Assembly (NCBI RefSeq): GCF_001949145.1
Contig: NW_019091544.1
Span: 386,016-450,015 of the forward strand
DNA length: 64,000 bases
Direction: 5' to 3'
DNA from: Acanthaster planci
Lineage: Eukaryota > Echinodermata > Asteroidea > Valvatida > Acanthasteridae
The translations under genes and the position numbers were made by a program. Below the pieces are notes generated by a model that searched no databases, was not told the origin of the DNA, and saw only the letters and a list, made by a program, of their open reading frames with translations. Position 1 is the first letter of the stretch. Each line of letters starts with the position of its first letter. Of the stretch, positions 1 through 12,400 are shown one piece after another.

Positions 1-40
1 CCACAAGGCTATGTGCAAGTCAACAGAACCAGTCTGTCTG

Positions 41-232
41 TTTGAGAGTGGACATACCGGTAAGGTCCTACTCAGCCTAAGACATACATGTACATACATG
101 TACACTGTATCTCACGATACACGTCATTCTGCACCAGTAGCTTACATGTACTATGTTTGACATACCATGAGATATGTCTTAGGCTGAGTAGGATAGGCTG
201 AGTAGGACCTTAGAAGTATGTCCACTCTCAAA
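41..232. repeat. Foldback (inverted-repeat) element
   Basis: The left arm at about 41-87 (beginning TTTGAGAGTGGACATAC) recurs as its reverse complement at about 172-232. The right arm carries an internal tandem duplication of TAGGCTGAGTAGGA. The spacer is full of TACATG words. Flanking sequences at 19-40 and 240-260 resemble each other directly (TCAACAGAAC..GTCTGT), as expected of duplicated target DNA. A non-autonomous foldback transposon is the likely explanation; the family is not identified. Confidence 0.65.
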
Positions 233-466
233 CATGTCAAATCAACAGAACTTGTCTGTTTCCGTAGTCAGTTACTTTGATTCCTCATTCATCTAAGTAA
301 ATGTACTGATACATGTACATGTATGTACCAGTACACATACATACATGTACCATAGAGGAAGGATACTTGAGTTTGAACTACGCAGGTTGTAACATCTGGC
401 CAATTACCACTTTCTAGCATGCCTGGTATTTCCGTAGCCAGAGCGCAGTGAGCGCCTGCTACACAC

Positions 467-1040
467 CATCTGTTTCACAACCACGAAACTCCTTTGTACC
501 ATTGCCATCGCAATTATTCGCTGGTAATCTGCATCCTTTGCTCCGTCGTTCAAAAGATGTTGTGTTTTGTTTGAATCATTTTTATTATGGCATTTGTACA
601 AAAGCGTATTTTATGAGATTCCATAATCCCTGTGATGAAATAATGCATTTTGTTCCTTATGAACTCACATGTAGATGTCCAGCAGTACTGTAGTCTACAT
701 TTTGTTGGCCAGTCTTAGCCAAATTCGTATCAAGTCTTTGAAAACTGATGTATTGGAGGGAGGAGAATAAAGTTACAAATTTTACATCATGGATAACAGA
801 CAGTGCATCAAAATTCAAAAAGTTCATTCATGATGGCAAAAGCAGGTCTAATATCAGGGATTTTTCTCTATGTCCTGGTCACAGCAATAATTTGTTTTCA
901 ATTCCAAACAAAAACTATGACTTTTGCTAGGATAGTATTGGCCCTGCTTGTCGGGCTAAGATGCAGGCAGTACTTTATTGGTCTGACTCTGTGGCGACGA
1001 TCATTTGAACATTTTGAAGTGCAACTCCATCTGTATACTT
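467..1040 (+). repeat. Dispersed repeat family A, copy 1
   Basis: This stretch matches the reverse complement of about 20790-21550 over most of its length with modest divergence. Shared blocks include TTTCACAACCACGAAAC near 470, CATTTTTATTATGGCATT near 577, GGAGGGAGGAGAATAAA near 755, and GGTCTAATATCAGGGATTTT near 845. Copy 1 lacks roughly 200 bases present in copy 2 between the first and second blocks. Similarity fades past about 1040. No protein domain is visible, so this is an unclassified interspersed repeat. Confidence 0.75.
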
Positions 1041-1540
1041 CCTCTGTGCATTCACTCAGTGTAATAAATGAACTGCCAAACTTGTTTGCCTTTTTTGGGG
1101 GGAGGGGCTCTGTGATAAGTGGTTGGAAGTTTGTACACGGGATGTCCACCCGTAACTTGCTCGGACAAAGTACAAAATTAGTACATGCACTGGTACATGT
1201 TCATTACATGTATCTCATGGATGGGGGTGTGAAGAGAATAATCTATTGTATACATGTACATGTAGTATTGCATGTTCTTAGCAAGGCATTTCAATGTGCA
1301 TTGTAGTACACATACATGTATGTCTGGACCCTAACCGAACAGATGTTTGGCAAAAATTCCAAACCATGTCTGAACTGAATCCGTCTTTTTCTGTTGTCAT
1401 CTTTTTGTTTCTTATCTGTTTGTTAGTCCTGTGATCTGTTGTCCGTCTGTTTTCAAGGCATTTCAGTACGAGCCCTTGGCTTTTCATTATGCCTCGGTAG
1501 TGCAAATGTCATCTTACATGTACTGTAGTTACTGCTGTTT

Positions 1541-1640
1541 GTATTATTTTCTTTGTCCTTCATTAATTGTAAACATGCATAAAACTTGAATGCCTATAAA
1601 TGCACTATTGGAATAAATGTCAATTGAATTGAAAAATTGA
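1541..1640 (+). repeat. Possible LINE-type 3' tail
   Basis: The segment ends in GGAATAAATGTCAATTGAATTG followed by further ATTGAA-like words, the look of a non-LTR retrotransposon 3' end with a short microsatellite tail. No reverse transcriptase remains are visible upstream, so the assignment rests only on the tail and is weak. Confidence 0.25.
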
Positions 1641-2522
1641 AACAGAAAATCTGAAATGAACCTTGGAGCTTACGCTGATGAGTCCTTTTATGTTACTGTG
1701 TACAAAATGTCCTTTCTACCGGTACTTGTACAGTGTACCATGGTACATGTAGATACGAGTTACAAATGTATGCATGTACATGTACATTTAACAATTGTTG
1801 CCTGTGGTGCAGGGTCCATGGTGTTTTGTGTACCCAAGGGGGCAAATGCACTCCAGGCGAAACCCATGTACCGGCCACAGCAACAGTTGTTTCGTTATAC
1901 CATGGTCATCGATTACACTGTAACAGTCTTATGTGTACTATGTGCATATTTTATTGCAAGATAAATTAAAACAGTTGAACAGTAAATTAGATATTATTAA
2001 AGTTCGAGGAAAACTATTGATTTTAATCTCCTTTGTTGACTTATTTTTTGAGGGGGGGGTGGGAGGGAGGGAGAAATCTAGGATTTATAACAAACTTGTT
2101 TAATAGAGAAACCTGGGATTCATAATGCACTGGGAGTTTCGTCAAGTGGTTTAATTTCAAGACATTATTCACATCAAATTCTGTTAAAAAGTACCGGTAC
2201 ATGTACATGTATTGTAGAGCAGATGAGAAGACAATGGCATGAGCATTTTATATAAACAGCAATGGCAATCGCAGCAGAAACAGTGATCGTGTTCCACTAG
2301 CATACCGGTAGCTGGATGCATGAACAGAAGTTTAATTACATGTATCTGCAGGTCTCTATCATGGTCAGAGTGAAGAGAGTAGCACATGTACATGTACATA
2401 CCATATGTACATGTATGCAAACAGATACAGTGCTTCAATGTCCCCTCACAGTGAACATCTCCTACAATACTGTAATTGGCGTGTATGTGTACATGTGTGT
2501 AGTACCACCGCAGCAGTGTTGA

Positions 2523-2642
2523 CTCAAGGCTGGTGTTGGCCTCGAGACCGGCCTCGAGGCCAATTTTTATGGCCTCGGCCTTGGCCTCGAAGGGCGATGC
2601 CTCGGCCTTGGACTGGGACTCTGAGATCTCCGGCCTCGACGA
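2523..2642. repeat. Degenerate GGCCTY hexamer minisatellite
   Basis: GGCCTCGG, GGCCTTGG and GGCCTCGA words recur every six to twelve bases. The overlapping minus-strand frame (2184-2651) is an artefact of this low-complexity tract, which reads as a string of Glu-Ala codons. A related tract lies at 3172-3294. Confidence 0.7.
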
Positions 2643-3171
2643 ACCAATCAAGGCTTGAGGCTGCCCAATTTTCCCTTCAATTCAACATGTTTTTTCAATC
2701 GAAAAATGTGGATTTTTTCTTATCATTCTTACAGTTACTGACCTTCATTAAGGTATATGAACACAAAAGCAGCGTCATCCATGTCAAGTTGCAAGTGGCA
2801 ACATAATTTTCTTGGGTTCCTTGTGTGTTTTTTTTTCCTCGGAGAACCCAAATCATGTAATGTGCGCACGTTCTGTAACTTCCGTGTGACGTTCACAGCC
2901 GCCGCTGCACATGTAGCACCTTGTTGTTCTAGAACCAGCCTAACCCACACCATAGTCTGGTCCCCCGTCTGCCACTTTGCCATGAGTGAGTGTCGCGGCT
3001 TTTTCAGGAGATGTTAGAGACCTTAATGTTTTTAAGATGTAACAAGCATTTTCTTTAAGTCTCTCATCAGTAACCTGCCATTCAGCAAGTGATAAATCTA
3101 ACAAAATCTTGACCTGGTTTTGAGTAATCGATTTGATTTGTTTTAGGATATACATGTATACCAGTAGCTAG

Positions 3172-3294
3172 GTCCCGACCTCAGCCTTGGTACATGTACA
3201 TATGTAGCTGTGGCCTTGGCCTCAGGGTTATGGCGGGGTCTTGGAGGGGGGTGGCCTCTGTCTTGGCCTCGACCTCGGAGGTTGTGGCCTTGAC
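3172..3294. repeat. Degenerate GGCCTY hexamer minisatellite, second tract
   Basis: CCTTGG, GGCCTTGGCCTC and CCTCGACCTCGG words resemble the tract at 2523-2642 in the same orientation. The tract is interrupted by a TACATG cluster at about 3190-3205. Confidence 0.65.
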
Positions 3295-3499
3295 TACAAC
3301 ATTGCACCGCAGTTATCCACCCTCGTACCCAAGTTTACACAATTACAATGCAGTAGACATGAAACATCAACTGTGGGAACCATACCTTTTTGTGGCCTGG
3401 CAACACTGCCAGTGCGTTCAACGCGTGAATGATACATGCAGGTTTGTAGCATATCATGTGATCAATTTGCGACCAATAAAAATGCAGTATCTGTGACTG

Positions 3500-3990
3500 T
3501 GGTACACATGTACTACATTGTATATGTACCAGTATAACAACTTATTGCACATGTTCAGTAACATGTACGGTGTAAGTACTGTATACTCGCTGATTGTACA
3601 TGGTACATTTACGTACAAATACATGTACATGTACAAGTACCGTACAAGTATCGTATACATGCACATACAGGTACATGATCTTACATGTACATGTAAGGTA
3701 AGGTGCTCTAGAAATAGAGCATGTGTGGACTGAAATGTACTAGTACATGTACATGTACATTGTATGTACAATGTACATGTATGCACGGGTACATGTACAT
3801 ACGTACATGTGTGTACATGTACCGGTACATGTGCATGTACAGTACTGTACTGTACATGTATTTGTAAGTGGACTACATAGGCTAAAAAACCTGTGTTCAG
3901 TCACATGTACTTGTACATTCTACAGCAGATTCGGCATGTTTGTTACTGTCTTTGACCAGTGGTACATGTACATGTATTGGTATTTCCTGA
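3500..3990. repeat. Dense TACATG/CATGTA palindromic repeat cluster
   Basis: This is the densest stretch of ACATGTAC words in the window, with runs such as ACATGTACATGTACAT and variants joined by CCGGTAC or AGTAC. The words are their own reverse complement in several registers, so both strands look alike and could form hairpins. It is a cryptic, interspersed repeat rather than a clean microsatellite. Confidence 0.85.
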
Positions 3991-6459
3991 CTTGTCTCTG
4001 TTTGGATTAATGACAATGGAAATGATTCATACTGCTCTGTCATTGTACAAACTGTGCAGTGTATCATTGTATAATAAGCTCTTTAAATGCTGCTTTGTCA
4101 TTCAGATAATCCATTTGCAATGAGCAACTTTTTCTTTACAATGGGGAAAAAACAAAAAATGTACAATGAACCGGGTGTACTGTAAGCACACAAGTAATGG
4201 TACCGTAAATATACATGTACATACCGTTACTTGACACTGTACTCTAGCTCTAACTGCCAAGCATATTGTTTGGCTTACAGTACTCAGTACTACAAAATAC
4301 CGGTACTAAGTAATAGCCTGAGCCTGAAGGACCTACATGTAGTGCTACAAATTACACTTCTTCTGGCTAGGTTACTTCCATTGTTACTCATACAGACATG
4401 ACAGAGAACAATGGCACCGTACATTGTCTTTTCTGTTGTATTTTATGGCTTCAGAGAACAATACAGTCATGTCCTCTTACAAGCGGCAGCACTGATTACT
4501 ACATTTTACTACAAGTAATAATTTGTAGTATTACATGTATGTGGGGTTAGGGCTAGTAGTACATGTAGGTACCAGTACATGTACATGTATGTAAGTCTAA
4601 CAGTGTTAACTGCTCCAAAGGCCTGTTATGGGGAGTGGTTTAAGCCACTTCACACAGATACAGAAACAGGCAACATTTGACCATCAATTGGAGCATCAAC
4701 GTTTATTTGTCCCAATCATGTGTGGGTGACTACCTGTTTATCCTCTGGTGACTCAAAAAAAAAAAATAAATAAGGGAAAAATACAAACTGGTTCGAATCG
4801 GCAAAGGTTTTATGTGCGTTGTCACAGTTTCGGGAAATCTAAACTTAAACAATTATACAGCCATAATAAAGTTTACCAACAATTAAAGTACGGCAAGTTC
4901 AACAACAGATTTGGAAATTTGTCGAGAAATACCACTATTAATTAGAGAAGAACATTTATAAGGGTGCTCACGTGATGTAACTGCTCTACGCCTCAAACTA
5001 GGACATTTGGGCCCTTTGCTGACTTTGCTGTCTGCAACTGTATCCAAATAGTTAAAAGTTAATTAATGCAAGCACAAAATTACCAAGGTAACATAAATGT
5101 CAAAAAAGGGAATGAACTTATCACCTGAAACAAAGATTAGGTTGTCTCGTACATGCATTGTACACAGTAAGGAGGAAATGCTCCAAGTGTAGTTATGGAC
5201 TCCGAAATATTAATATTTCACTCATGTTACAATCCAAGCTGTGACTTCCGAGCCAAACTGAAAACATGAAATATTGTTCACTTTCTGCAATTCTTACTTT
5301 TAATTGAGAACTCTCTATAAATTATAAATGGTGAGAATTGTGGCTTAAATTTCTCCCATGAATGCCCAAAATTGTTTTGGCACTAACAAGGTTCTCTTTA
5401 CGGGTTAATACTATGAGTTTCTCCAAGCAGAGATGTGATACATGTACATGCACATGTATTTAAATATGAGCTAAATAGACACTGTACTAATATCAAAATG
5501 GATTGCATAAGCTGTGCGGTCTAAATATGGCGTCCCCACAGTCGTGTGTAACGTGGCAGATTCCATGTGGCAAGGTTATAAATTTCAACGCGTATAACTA
5601 CATGTACAAAAACTCTACTCTATTTAGAACAGAAAATATAACAAATACAACTGTAAGCTCACCAGCCAGCTGCGACACCTGACCGCGAAAGTTTCTTCTG
5701 GCACTGGGGCCCAAATATGGCAGATCTGGGTCGAGATTTTGGTCAGTTTTCTGGCGCCATGTACGTGCTGCATCACCAACCTATCATATACATGTATGCC
5801 CTGCAGGTTTTCGCGGGCAAGAGAGGGTGCACTAACACGAGAAGTGATCTAACAAACAGTACATACAATGTATGAATACATCAGTACGTACATAGTCTCA
5901 GAACATTGTAACCTGAGACTTACATGTAATACTAAACCTTTTCTGAGGTTTCATGCAGTCTTTAAGACGCGTACAACCATATAACCCATACCTGTATACA
6001 TGTACATATCCATGTACATGGTCTTTGTGGTCATGTCCATGTACAGTATGTGCATGGACACTGTACAAGCTGGACATGTATGGGTACTATTTATATTTGT
6101 ACTGGTAAAAGCAGATGTTTGGGGGTACAGACACATGTATTTTAAACAGCTAACGAGTGAAAATTATCAGGAGTTCTTGAGTGCACTTTAAAATTTTCGA
6201 ACTCTTTATTAGGCATTCCAGTTTGCCCATGGTTCATGTACGAGTATTCATGTACTTTTTTTTTACTTGTATGGGTATTATTGATCCGCTATGAGGTGTA
6301 CTGTCCTGAATTTCTCTCAAAAGTTCATCTTAAACATGTACACTGTATGTGACTGCAAACAGACATGTACAAGTACAGCTACTGTACTTGGAACATGGAA
6401 TACAAACATGTATACATGTACATGTATGTTGGTAACTAGGAATATGTTTTTAACTTGCA

Positions 6460-6486
6460 ATATTTTTTCTTCATGTTTAAATGTAG
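6460..6486 (+). promoter_or_regulatory. Splice acceptor of the large Schnurri/HIVEP exon
   Basis: A pyrimidine-rich stretch (TATTTTTTCTTC) is followed by ATGTAG and then ATTCATCTGTC. The frame is also open leftwards to 6291, but that part is TACATG-repeat sequence. The change from repeat DNA to normal codon usage happens here. The intron would be phase 1: the first base of a GAT-like codon comes from the previous exon. Confidence 0.75.
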
Positions 6487-9400
6487 ATTCATCTGTCAAG
6501 TCTTCAAGGCAATCTGCTGTCCTTTCATCTGCTGGAAAGGGGAAGAGGCGACATCGGCACAAGAATGCCATGAAAGTGAAGATAGTTAAGAGGGTACGGA
6601 ACAAGCGCATCACGAAGGCTCTTCAAGCAAAAGCGAGTCCTGTTAGTGAAAATGCCAATGCTAGTGACAGAATCTCCTGTTTGAATCCAAACAGTAATGA
6701 GAAGCCAGTAACTGAACTTCCAGAAGTGGATTCTCAAAATGTGGTGACAGAATTGGGATCGGAAGCAGCCTCTGATAGCTATGTATCAGATGTTGACATT
6801 TTCAAGGACAAGTATGACATGATCAAAGAGAGAAGCCTTAAGCGGGCCACCAAGGTCAAACAGACTGTTTCAGACAATGATAGAGCTAAAGGCATTGAAG
6901 GTAGCCCTAAAAAGGGATTAGAAAGTCCAAACAAAGCCCCAGTTTCATCTGTAAAGGAGCCAGAAAGTCACATGCAGAGAAGTCCAACAAAATTTGAAGC
7001 ATCAGTCGAACAGATATCACCCAAACCAAGGCACTCAAATTTACAAAGGAAATCAACAGAGAGGGAGAGTGGACTATTCAACCGTGGAAGCACACTAAGT
7101 TATACGAAGAACATTGTGAAAGGCCGAAAACGCTGTGTTTCTGAGGGGATGCTAACTCCTCAGGAGGCACTGTCCAAACAGCAAGCGTTGGAGGCTTTGC
7201 TTCAGATAACTGGTGTCGAATTGCACACAATGAGCAAAGTGCCTGCACGTTTACGGGAAGAAACAGGGCCAACTATGGTTACAATGACAAACTCAGCTCC
7301 TCTTGCATCGCAGACGTCACTCACTGATACAAACATTGGGAGCATGGTAAAAATCAGTGAGTCCGATAAAGGAGTTGTGAAATACCAACTGCTGTCTGAC
7401 TCACTGGAAGAGCAAGGTTTGAAACTTGTGTATACAGCACCTGCCATTGGACAAACAAACCAGGAACAAATGAGCTACAGCGCCTATCGCCCACGCAAGA
7501 ACAGCACAAGAAGTAATGCATCTGATTCAGCTGAAGACCCCACTGCCAAAGACTCACAAAAATGCTGTAAAAAACCTGGACGACATGTCTGTCAGTTTTG
7601 TGGACGTCGTTGCACAAAGCCAAGTGTTTTGAAAAAGCATATCCGTTCTCACACTGGAGAACGTCCTTACCCATGTTCACCTTGTGGATTCTCATTTAAA
7701 ACTAAGAGCAATCTTTACAAACACTGCAAGACTCATGCACATGCCATCAAGGCAGGACTCACACCCAACTCAGAGGATCTTGCAAAGCTAGCTTTGCCGG
7801 ATCTAGATGAAGATGACTCTGAAGAGACAGAGAGTGAAGATGAGATAACAACATGTGATGCCACAACGTGCCAAATGGAACGAACTGAAAAATTGTCAGA
7901 GAGTATTGCCCCTTCGCATGGTGGCTCCACACCACGTTCGGAGACAGAGCCAATATCAAAAGCCTCACAAGAGGAGAGAAATACTAAACCATCTAACATT
8001 CCCATGTTACAAGTACCTAGGAGCCTTGTTGCAATACCAAATATTCCCCAGCAGCAGGCAGACAGCCAAAGTAACCAGGAAACCGTCTCAAGACATTCCA
8101 GCTGGGTCCCTACCCAAACTTCAGTACTACCAACAAATACATGTAATATCAAAATGGATATGCCATTACTGAGTACACTACTCCCCACAAAATCACCAAA
8201 GTCAACTGATATCAAATTAGTTGATAGACCCTCTTCAGCACCCTCGGTATCTGCTGTAACAATCTCCAAGTCCAACTCTAGCCAGAAAGATAGGCATGTC
8301 ACATCAGAAAGCCGACACGATGAAGAAGTAGTAATGTCAGCATCTGGAGCCTCTTCAAGCCAGCTGTTGAAGTCTATACTTCCTGGAGAGCTAGCTGGAT
8401 TCCGCATTGACATGGAAACTAGACGGGCCATTCCCGTCTTGAATCCTCAGGTTGGAACACCAGGAGCAATGCCTACAGCCAATGAAGCTTCATCAAATTC
8501 TGGCCAACTGCTTATCCCTCTCACAGGGTTCAATATCGTGAAGTCTGGTGGTCAGTATCATGTCCAGATTCCTGTACAAGGCATCCCTGAAGATTCCTTA
8601 ACGATGAGCCTAGATGGAGAGTCGGGCTCAGTAGCTGATGACACAAACAGTAGTTCCAGTTTCACCAAGAGTGTTTCCAAAGAGAGTCTCCAGGAGAGAA
8701 TCCAGCTCTTGATTTCCCAGAACCGTGCGATTGTGGACAACACTGTGCTTGAATCAGTGAAGCCACGACGTACCAGTGCTTCACGCAGAGACAGTGAAAA
8801 TAATTCACCAAGGGTAGAGATGTCAGTGGAACCCACAAATAATGTAAGTGCTCAAGAAGTTAGAGGGGTCAACCCATCAGGTTACCATGAGGTTGTGAAC
8901 CCTCAAATGCGTTACAGGAGGAACTCCTTGCCAGAAGCGCAGCACTCGCCTTCTGTATCCCATGGTTCTATGATTGCGTATCCCCTTCCTGGTGAAGGAA
9001 ACCTTCTGGAGCGTGTCTTGAAGTCCCAGCAGCAGAGCACTTTGAAAGGAACCTCTGTGGCTAACAAGGAAATACAACTTCCAACACGGGATTTGCCTGC
9101 AACAAAAGTTGATGTACCAATGCAGCATACAGGAAATCCCAGGGACAACAGCAACTCTATCAAAGATCTCTTGATGCAAGACAGGCCACATCGATTAGCA
9201 CAGATTGCTCAGCACTCTCCTGTACAAATGCCAGATGATTCTCCAGCGGGACAAGGGTCCCCTACCATGAGATTTTTCCCAGGATCTCCTTGGTTGTTAC
9301 CCCAAGATGGAGACTCGGCGATGAATCAGCTGAGAGGCACACTGCAGCAGCACAGAGCAACACCACATGCTCATAATTTGATGTGTCATTCATCATGTAA

Positions 9401-12400
9401 TGTAACAGAGGATGTAAATGTATCCCAAAGGATCTCTGAATTGAGAGGTACTGGCCGAAGGAGGAAGTACAAATCTGAGAGTGACATCATTGGTGATGGA
9501 ATTCAGGCAGGGCCTTCCTCTCCAAAGAGACGAGCCAGGAAGATTAAAGACATTCCTTCTGTGGTTTCTCCTCTTGCTACAAGCAGTGTTCAACATCAGG
9601 CATCAAGTCTTACACCATCTAGAACTCTCACTGAGCTTCAAAAAGGTGTAGGCTTGAAACCTGTCAGTCCTCTTGGCCATTTTACTTCCTTTCCTGGCCA
9701 TGTTTCTTCACTGCCATATCCACTTACATCTCCATCAACTCACTTCACTACATATTCAACACCCTTGACCCCAAACTCTGGTTACTCAACCGTTCACACA
9801 AGCCAAACAGCTGGCAATACCCCTGGTCACATGGCCCTGGTACTGAATCACATGACACCAATTCAGAGTCATGTTCCACCAATACAAAGTCAAGTAACAA
9901 CAGTGCGGACTCCCTTGATACCAGTGCCGAGCCACATGACATCAGCATCAGGTGTCTTGTCACTGTCAAGTCAGACAGCATCAGTGTCAAGTGTACTGTC
10001 ACCAAGTTCAAGTCACTTGATGACACATAGTCCAATGCAACACTACGTGGGTCCTCTCACATCAGTATCAAGCCTTATTTCATCGCAGCCTGGGCAAATG
10101 ATGTCTTCTGTTGTTCAGAGTACGTGTACATATTCATTGCAAGGAACACCAACTCACCTGCCACATCAGACTGCTGTTCATCCAAGTCCTGTTAGTAGTG
10201 TCTACACACAATCCCAGCCAGTCTTGTCAGAGGTGTCTGTTATCCAGCATACCAGAATGCAGGGCAAAAGTGAGCCAACCAATAAGGAGTTGAAACTAGA
10301 AGTAGGCCAAGCCAGAGATGATGCCTTTACGGGCTACTCATGGCCCTACAGATACCCTGTGTCAACGCAGAGTGCAGGAGTTCCTTCACCTGCCAGCCAG
10401 GGTCTACATCTGTTGGCAGTAGCTTCTAAGACTCCAGATTTGCCTACTTATCCCTTGGTGGGCAGTCAGAATCAATGTTTTTCATTGTCAGAGAGGATGC
10501 AGGCAGACAAAAAAAATGAACAGTTGATATCTCCATTGCTAAATGATCCTTCAAGACAGTGTGACAAGCAGAAACCCAGTGAAGAAACTGAGAATGCAGC
10601 CCCTATCGCAATGCAACTACTTGCAGCAGTTGCTCAAAGCTCTTCTTATGCCCCAAGACTCAGCCCAAGAGATTTTGTCTCAAGCAAGGCAACAAGTGAA
10701 TCCAAAGTAATCGACCAAACTCAGCAAGATCAGCCAATCAATAGCAGTCCCGCAGCTTTTCAAAGGGATGTTGAGGGCACCAGTGTTTCAAATCAGGAGC
10801 AACTCGTGCAACCTGTACCATCACTCCCAGAGATGAAGCAACAGAGAGAAATCATTTCACCAAAGACAGTTAAAGTGGAAAGAAATTCAGCGAGTCCTAA
10901 GTCTCCTAGGTGTGATGCTAGAGCTCTGAGGAGTGATAACAGCAGGCAGAGTCCTACTACATTACCACGGGTTCCCGCCTCTAGACACCATCTGAAACTT
11001 GACCTAAAGTCACCTCTAACATCACGCATGAAATCCCCAGGAGCTGCAGATTCTCAAAAGTCACTTCTGCAGATTGATCCTAAGAGTCTCCTCACACCTG
11101 AAGCGCTCTCAATTGCTGAGTCAGTGATGAAACTGGCATCTCCAATGAAGGCAAATACTCCCATTACTCCTGTGGAATCAGCACGTGAGTTGGGACGATT
11201 AATGGCACATGCTTTTCACAATGCAGGCGGAAAGGTTGAGAGTCTGATTACATCTACTCAAGGCACAATGATGATTGGACCCATTGCCACTCCCACACCA
11301 GGTTCAGGCAGTGGTTCAACACAGTATTTCATCATTCCCTCGCCATCTTCATCTCAACCTCCATCAGGCTTTCCAGGGCCAAATACATTATTTTCCCCAT
11401 CTGCTGTCAGCACCGCTTCTTCAACACTGGTTTCACCACTCAGAAGTCCTTTAGCAACTTCATCAATAACATCTCAACCACAGGGTCATGAGGCAGTTGT
11501 GTCCACAGTTGCTTCAACTCCTTACAAACGTGTTCCACCACAGAAACCTGATTGCCAGAGCTCCTTTGACAAACAGGTCTTGAGACAGGTCAAGACAAAT
11601 TCAGCATTAAGACAGAAAATGAAGTTTTCAAAATTGTCACGTAGCACAGCACGCAACTTCAAAATCACTAAGACAACATTCTGCTGTGTGAAGCGTCCCC
11701 AGCCGATGTATGTACAGCAAGGAAATAATCGGAAAATATCCATGTATTCTAACTGGAGACCTGGAGGAAGCTGTCCCAACCCTCTTGGAATCTCCTGGAA
11801 GGCCCATCTTGCACTATACGACACGAGTAGGAACAAGAAGCCACGATTTTACTATGTCACTACTAGTATATCACCACCACAGGGTGGTATTGTAACAGAG
11901 TCAGCAGGATGGAAACCAGAGACAGTTACCAAAGCAGTTGACAGTTCAACAGCAGAAGTCCAGCAACGGCAGGCAGTAAGTGTTTGTGCATCTAAGCCAT
12001 CAGATATAGGATCAGCTGATAAATCGATGCTTGAATTGGATGCACTCAAAGCCAAAGAGAAAAAGGTGAAGGAAATATCTGATCACAGTGAACCAAACCG
12101 CATTCAGATATTCAGTGGAGGCTACAAATCAAATGAAGATTATGTCTACGTACGGGGTCGTGGTCGTGGTAAATATGTCTGTGAAGAATGTGGGATTCGG
12201 TGCAAAAAGCCAAGCATGTTGAAGAAGCACATCCGGACGCACACAGATATGAGACCCTACCAATGCCAGATTTGTAATTTTGCCTTTAAGACAAAGGGAA
12301 ACCTGACTAAACATATGAAATCGAAAGCACATAGTAAGAAGTGCACCAAAAATGGGATCCCAACAGCAGATGAATCTTGCATGGAACATCAATTCTCAGA

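Larger units (their letters stand above)
1..6486. other. Intron or upstream DNA of the Schnurri/HIVEP gene
   Basis: No coding exon could be supported here. The stretch ends at a good splice acceptor, so most of it is probably intron of the downstream zinc-finger gene. It is dominated by TACATG/CATGTA words, often written as ACATGTACATGTAC and sometimes joined to ACCGGTAC. Apparent reading frames (for example 3454-3786 minus, 3518-3733 plus, 2184-2651 minus) are translations of these repeats, rich in Met-Tyr-Cys-Thr-His, and are not genes. The part 4000-6000 has fewer such words. Within it 5510-5830 is richer in CpG and has two ATGG starts (5527 and 5716) that each open only about 52 codons; neither has a donor in the phase needed to join the large exon. 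Confidence 0.6.

Noticed and set aside
2184-2651. 155-codon minus-strand frame
   Set aside because: It reads through the GGCCTY hexamer tract and TACATG repeats; the Glu-Ala run reflects low complexity.
3454-4010. Several overlapping frames rich in Met, Tyr, Cys, Thr and His
   Set aside because: They are translations of the palindromic TACATG cluster on both strands.
4785-4800. GGTTCGAATC, another B-box-like word
   Set aside because: No A box or tRNA fold around it.
6291-6486. In-frame extension of the zinc-finger frame leftwards to an ATG at 6291
   Set aside because: The 65 codons are TACATG-repeat sequence rich in Cys, Thr and Met, and a good splice acceptor lies at its end. It is more likely intron than the true N terminus.
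7733-8431. 232-codon minus-strand frame opposite the zinc-finger exon
   Set aside because: It is a shadow of the real coding strand; no domain or splice context.
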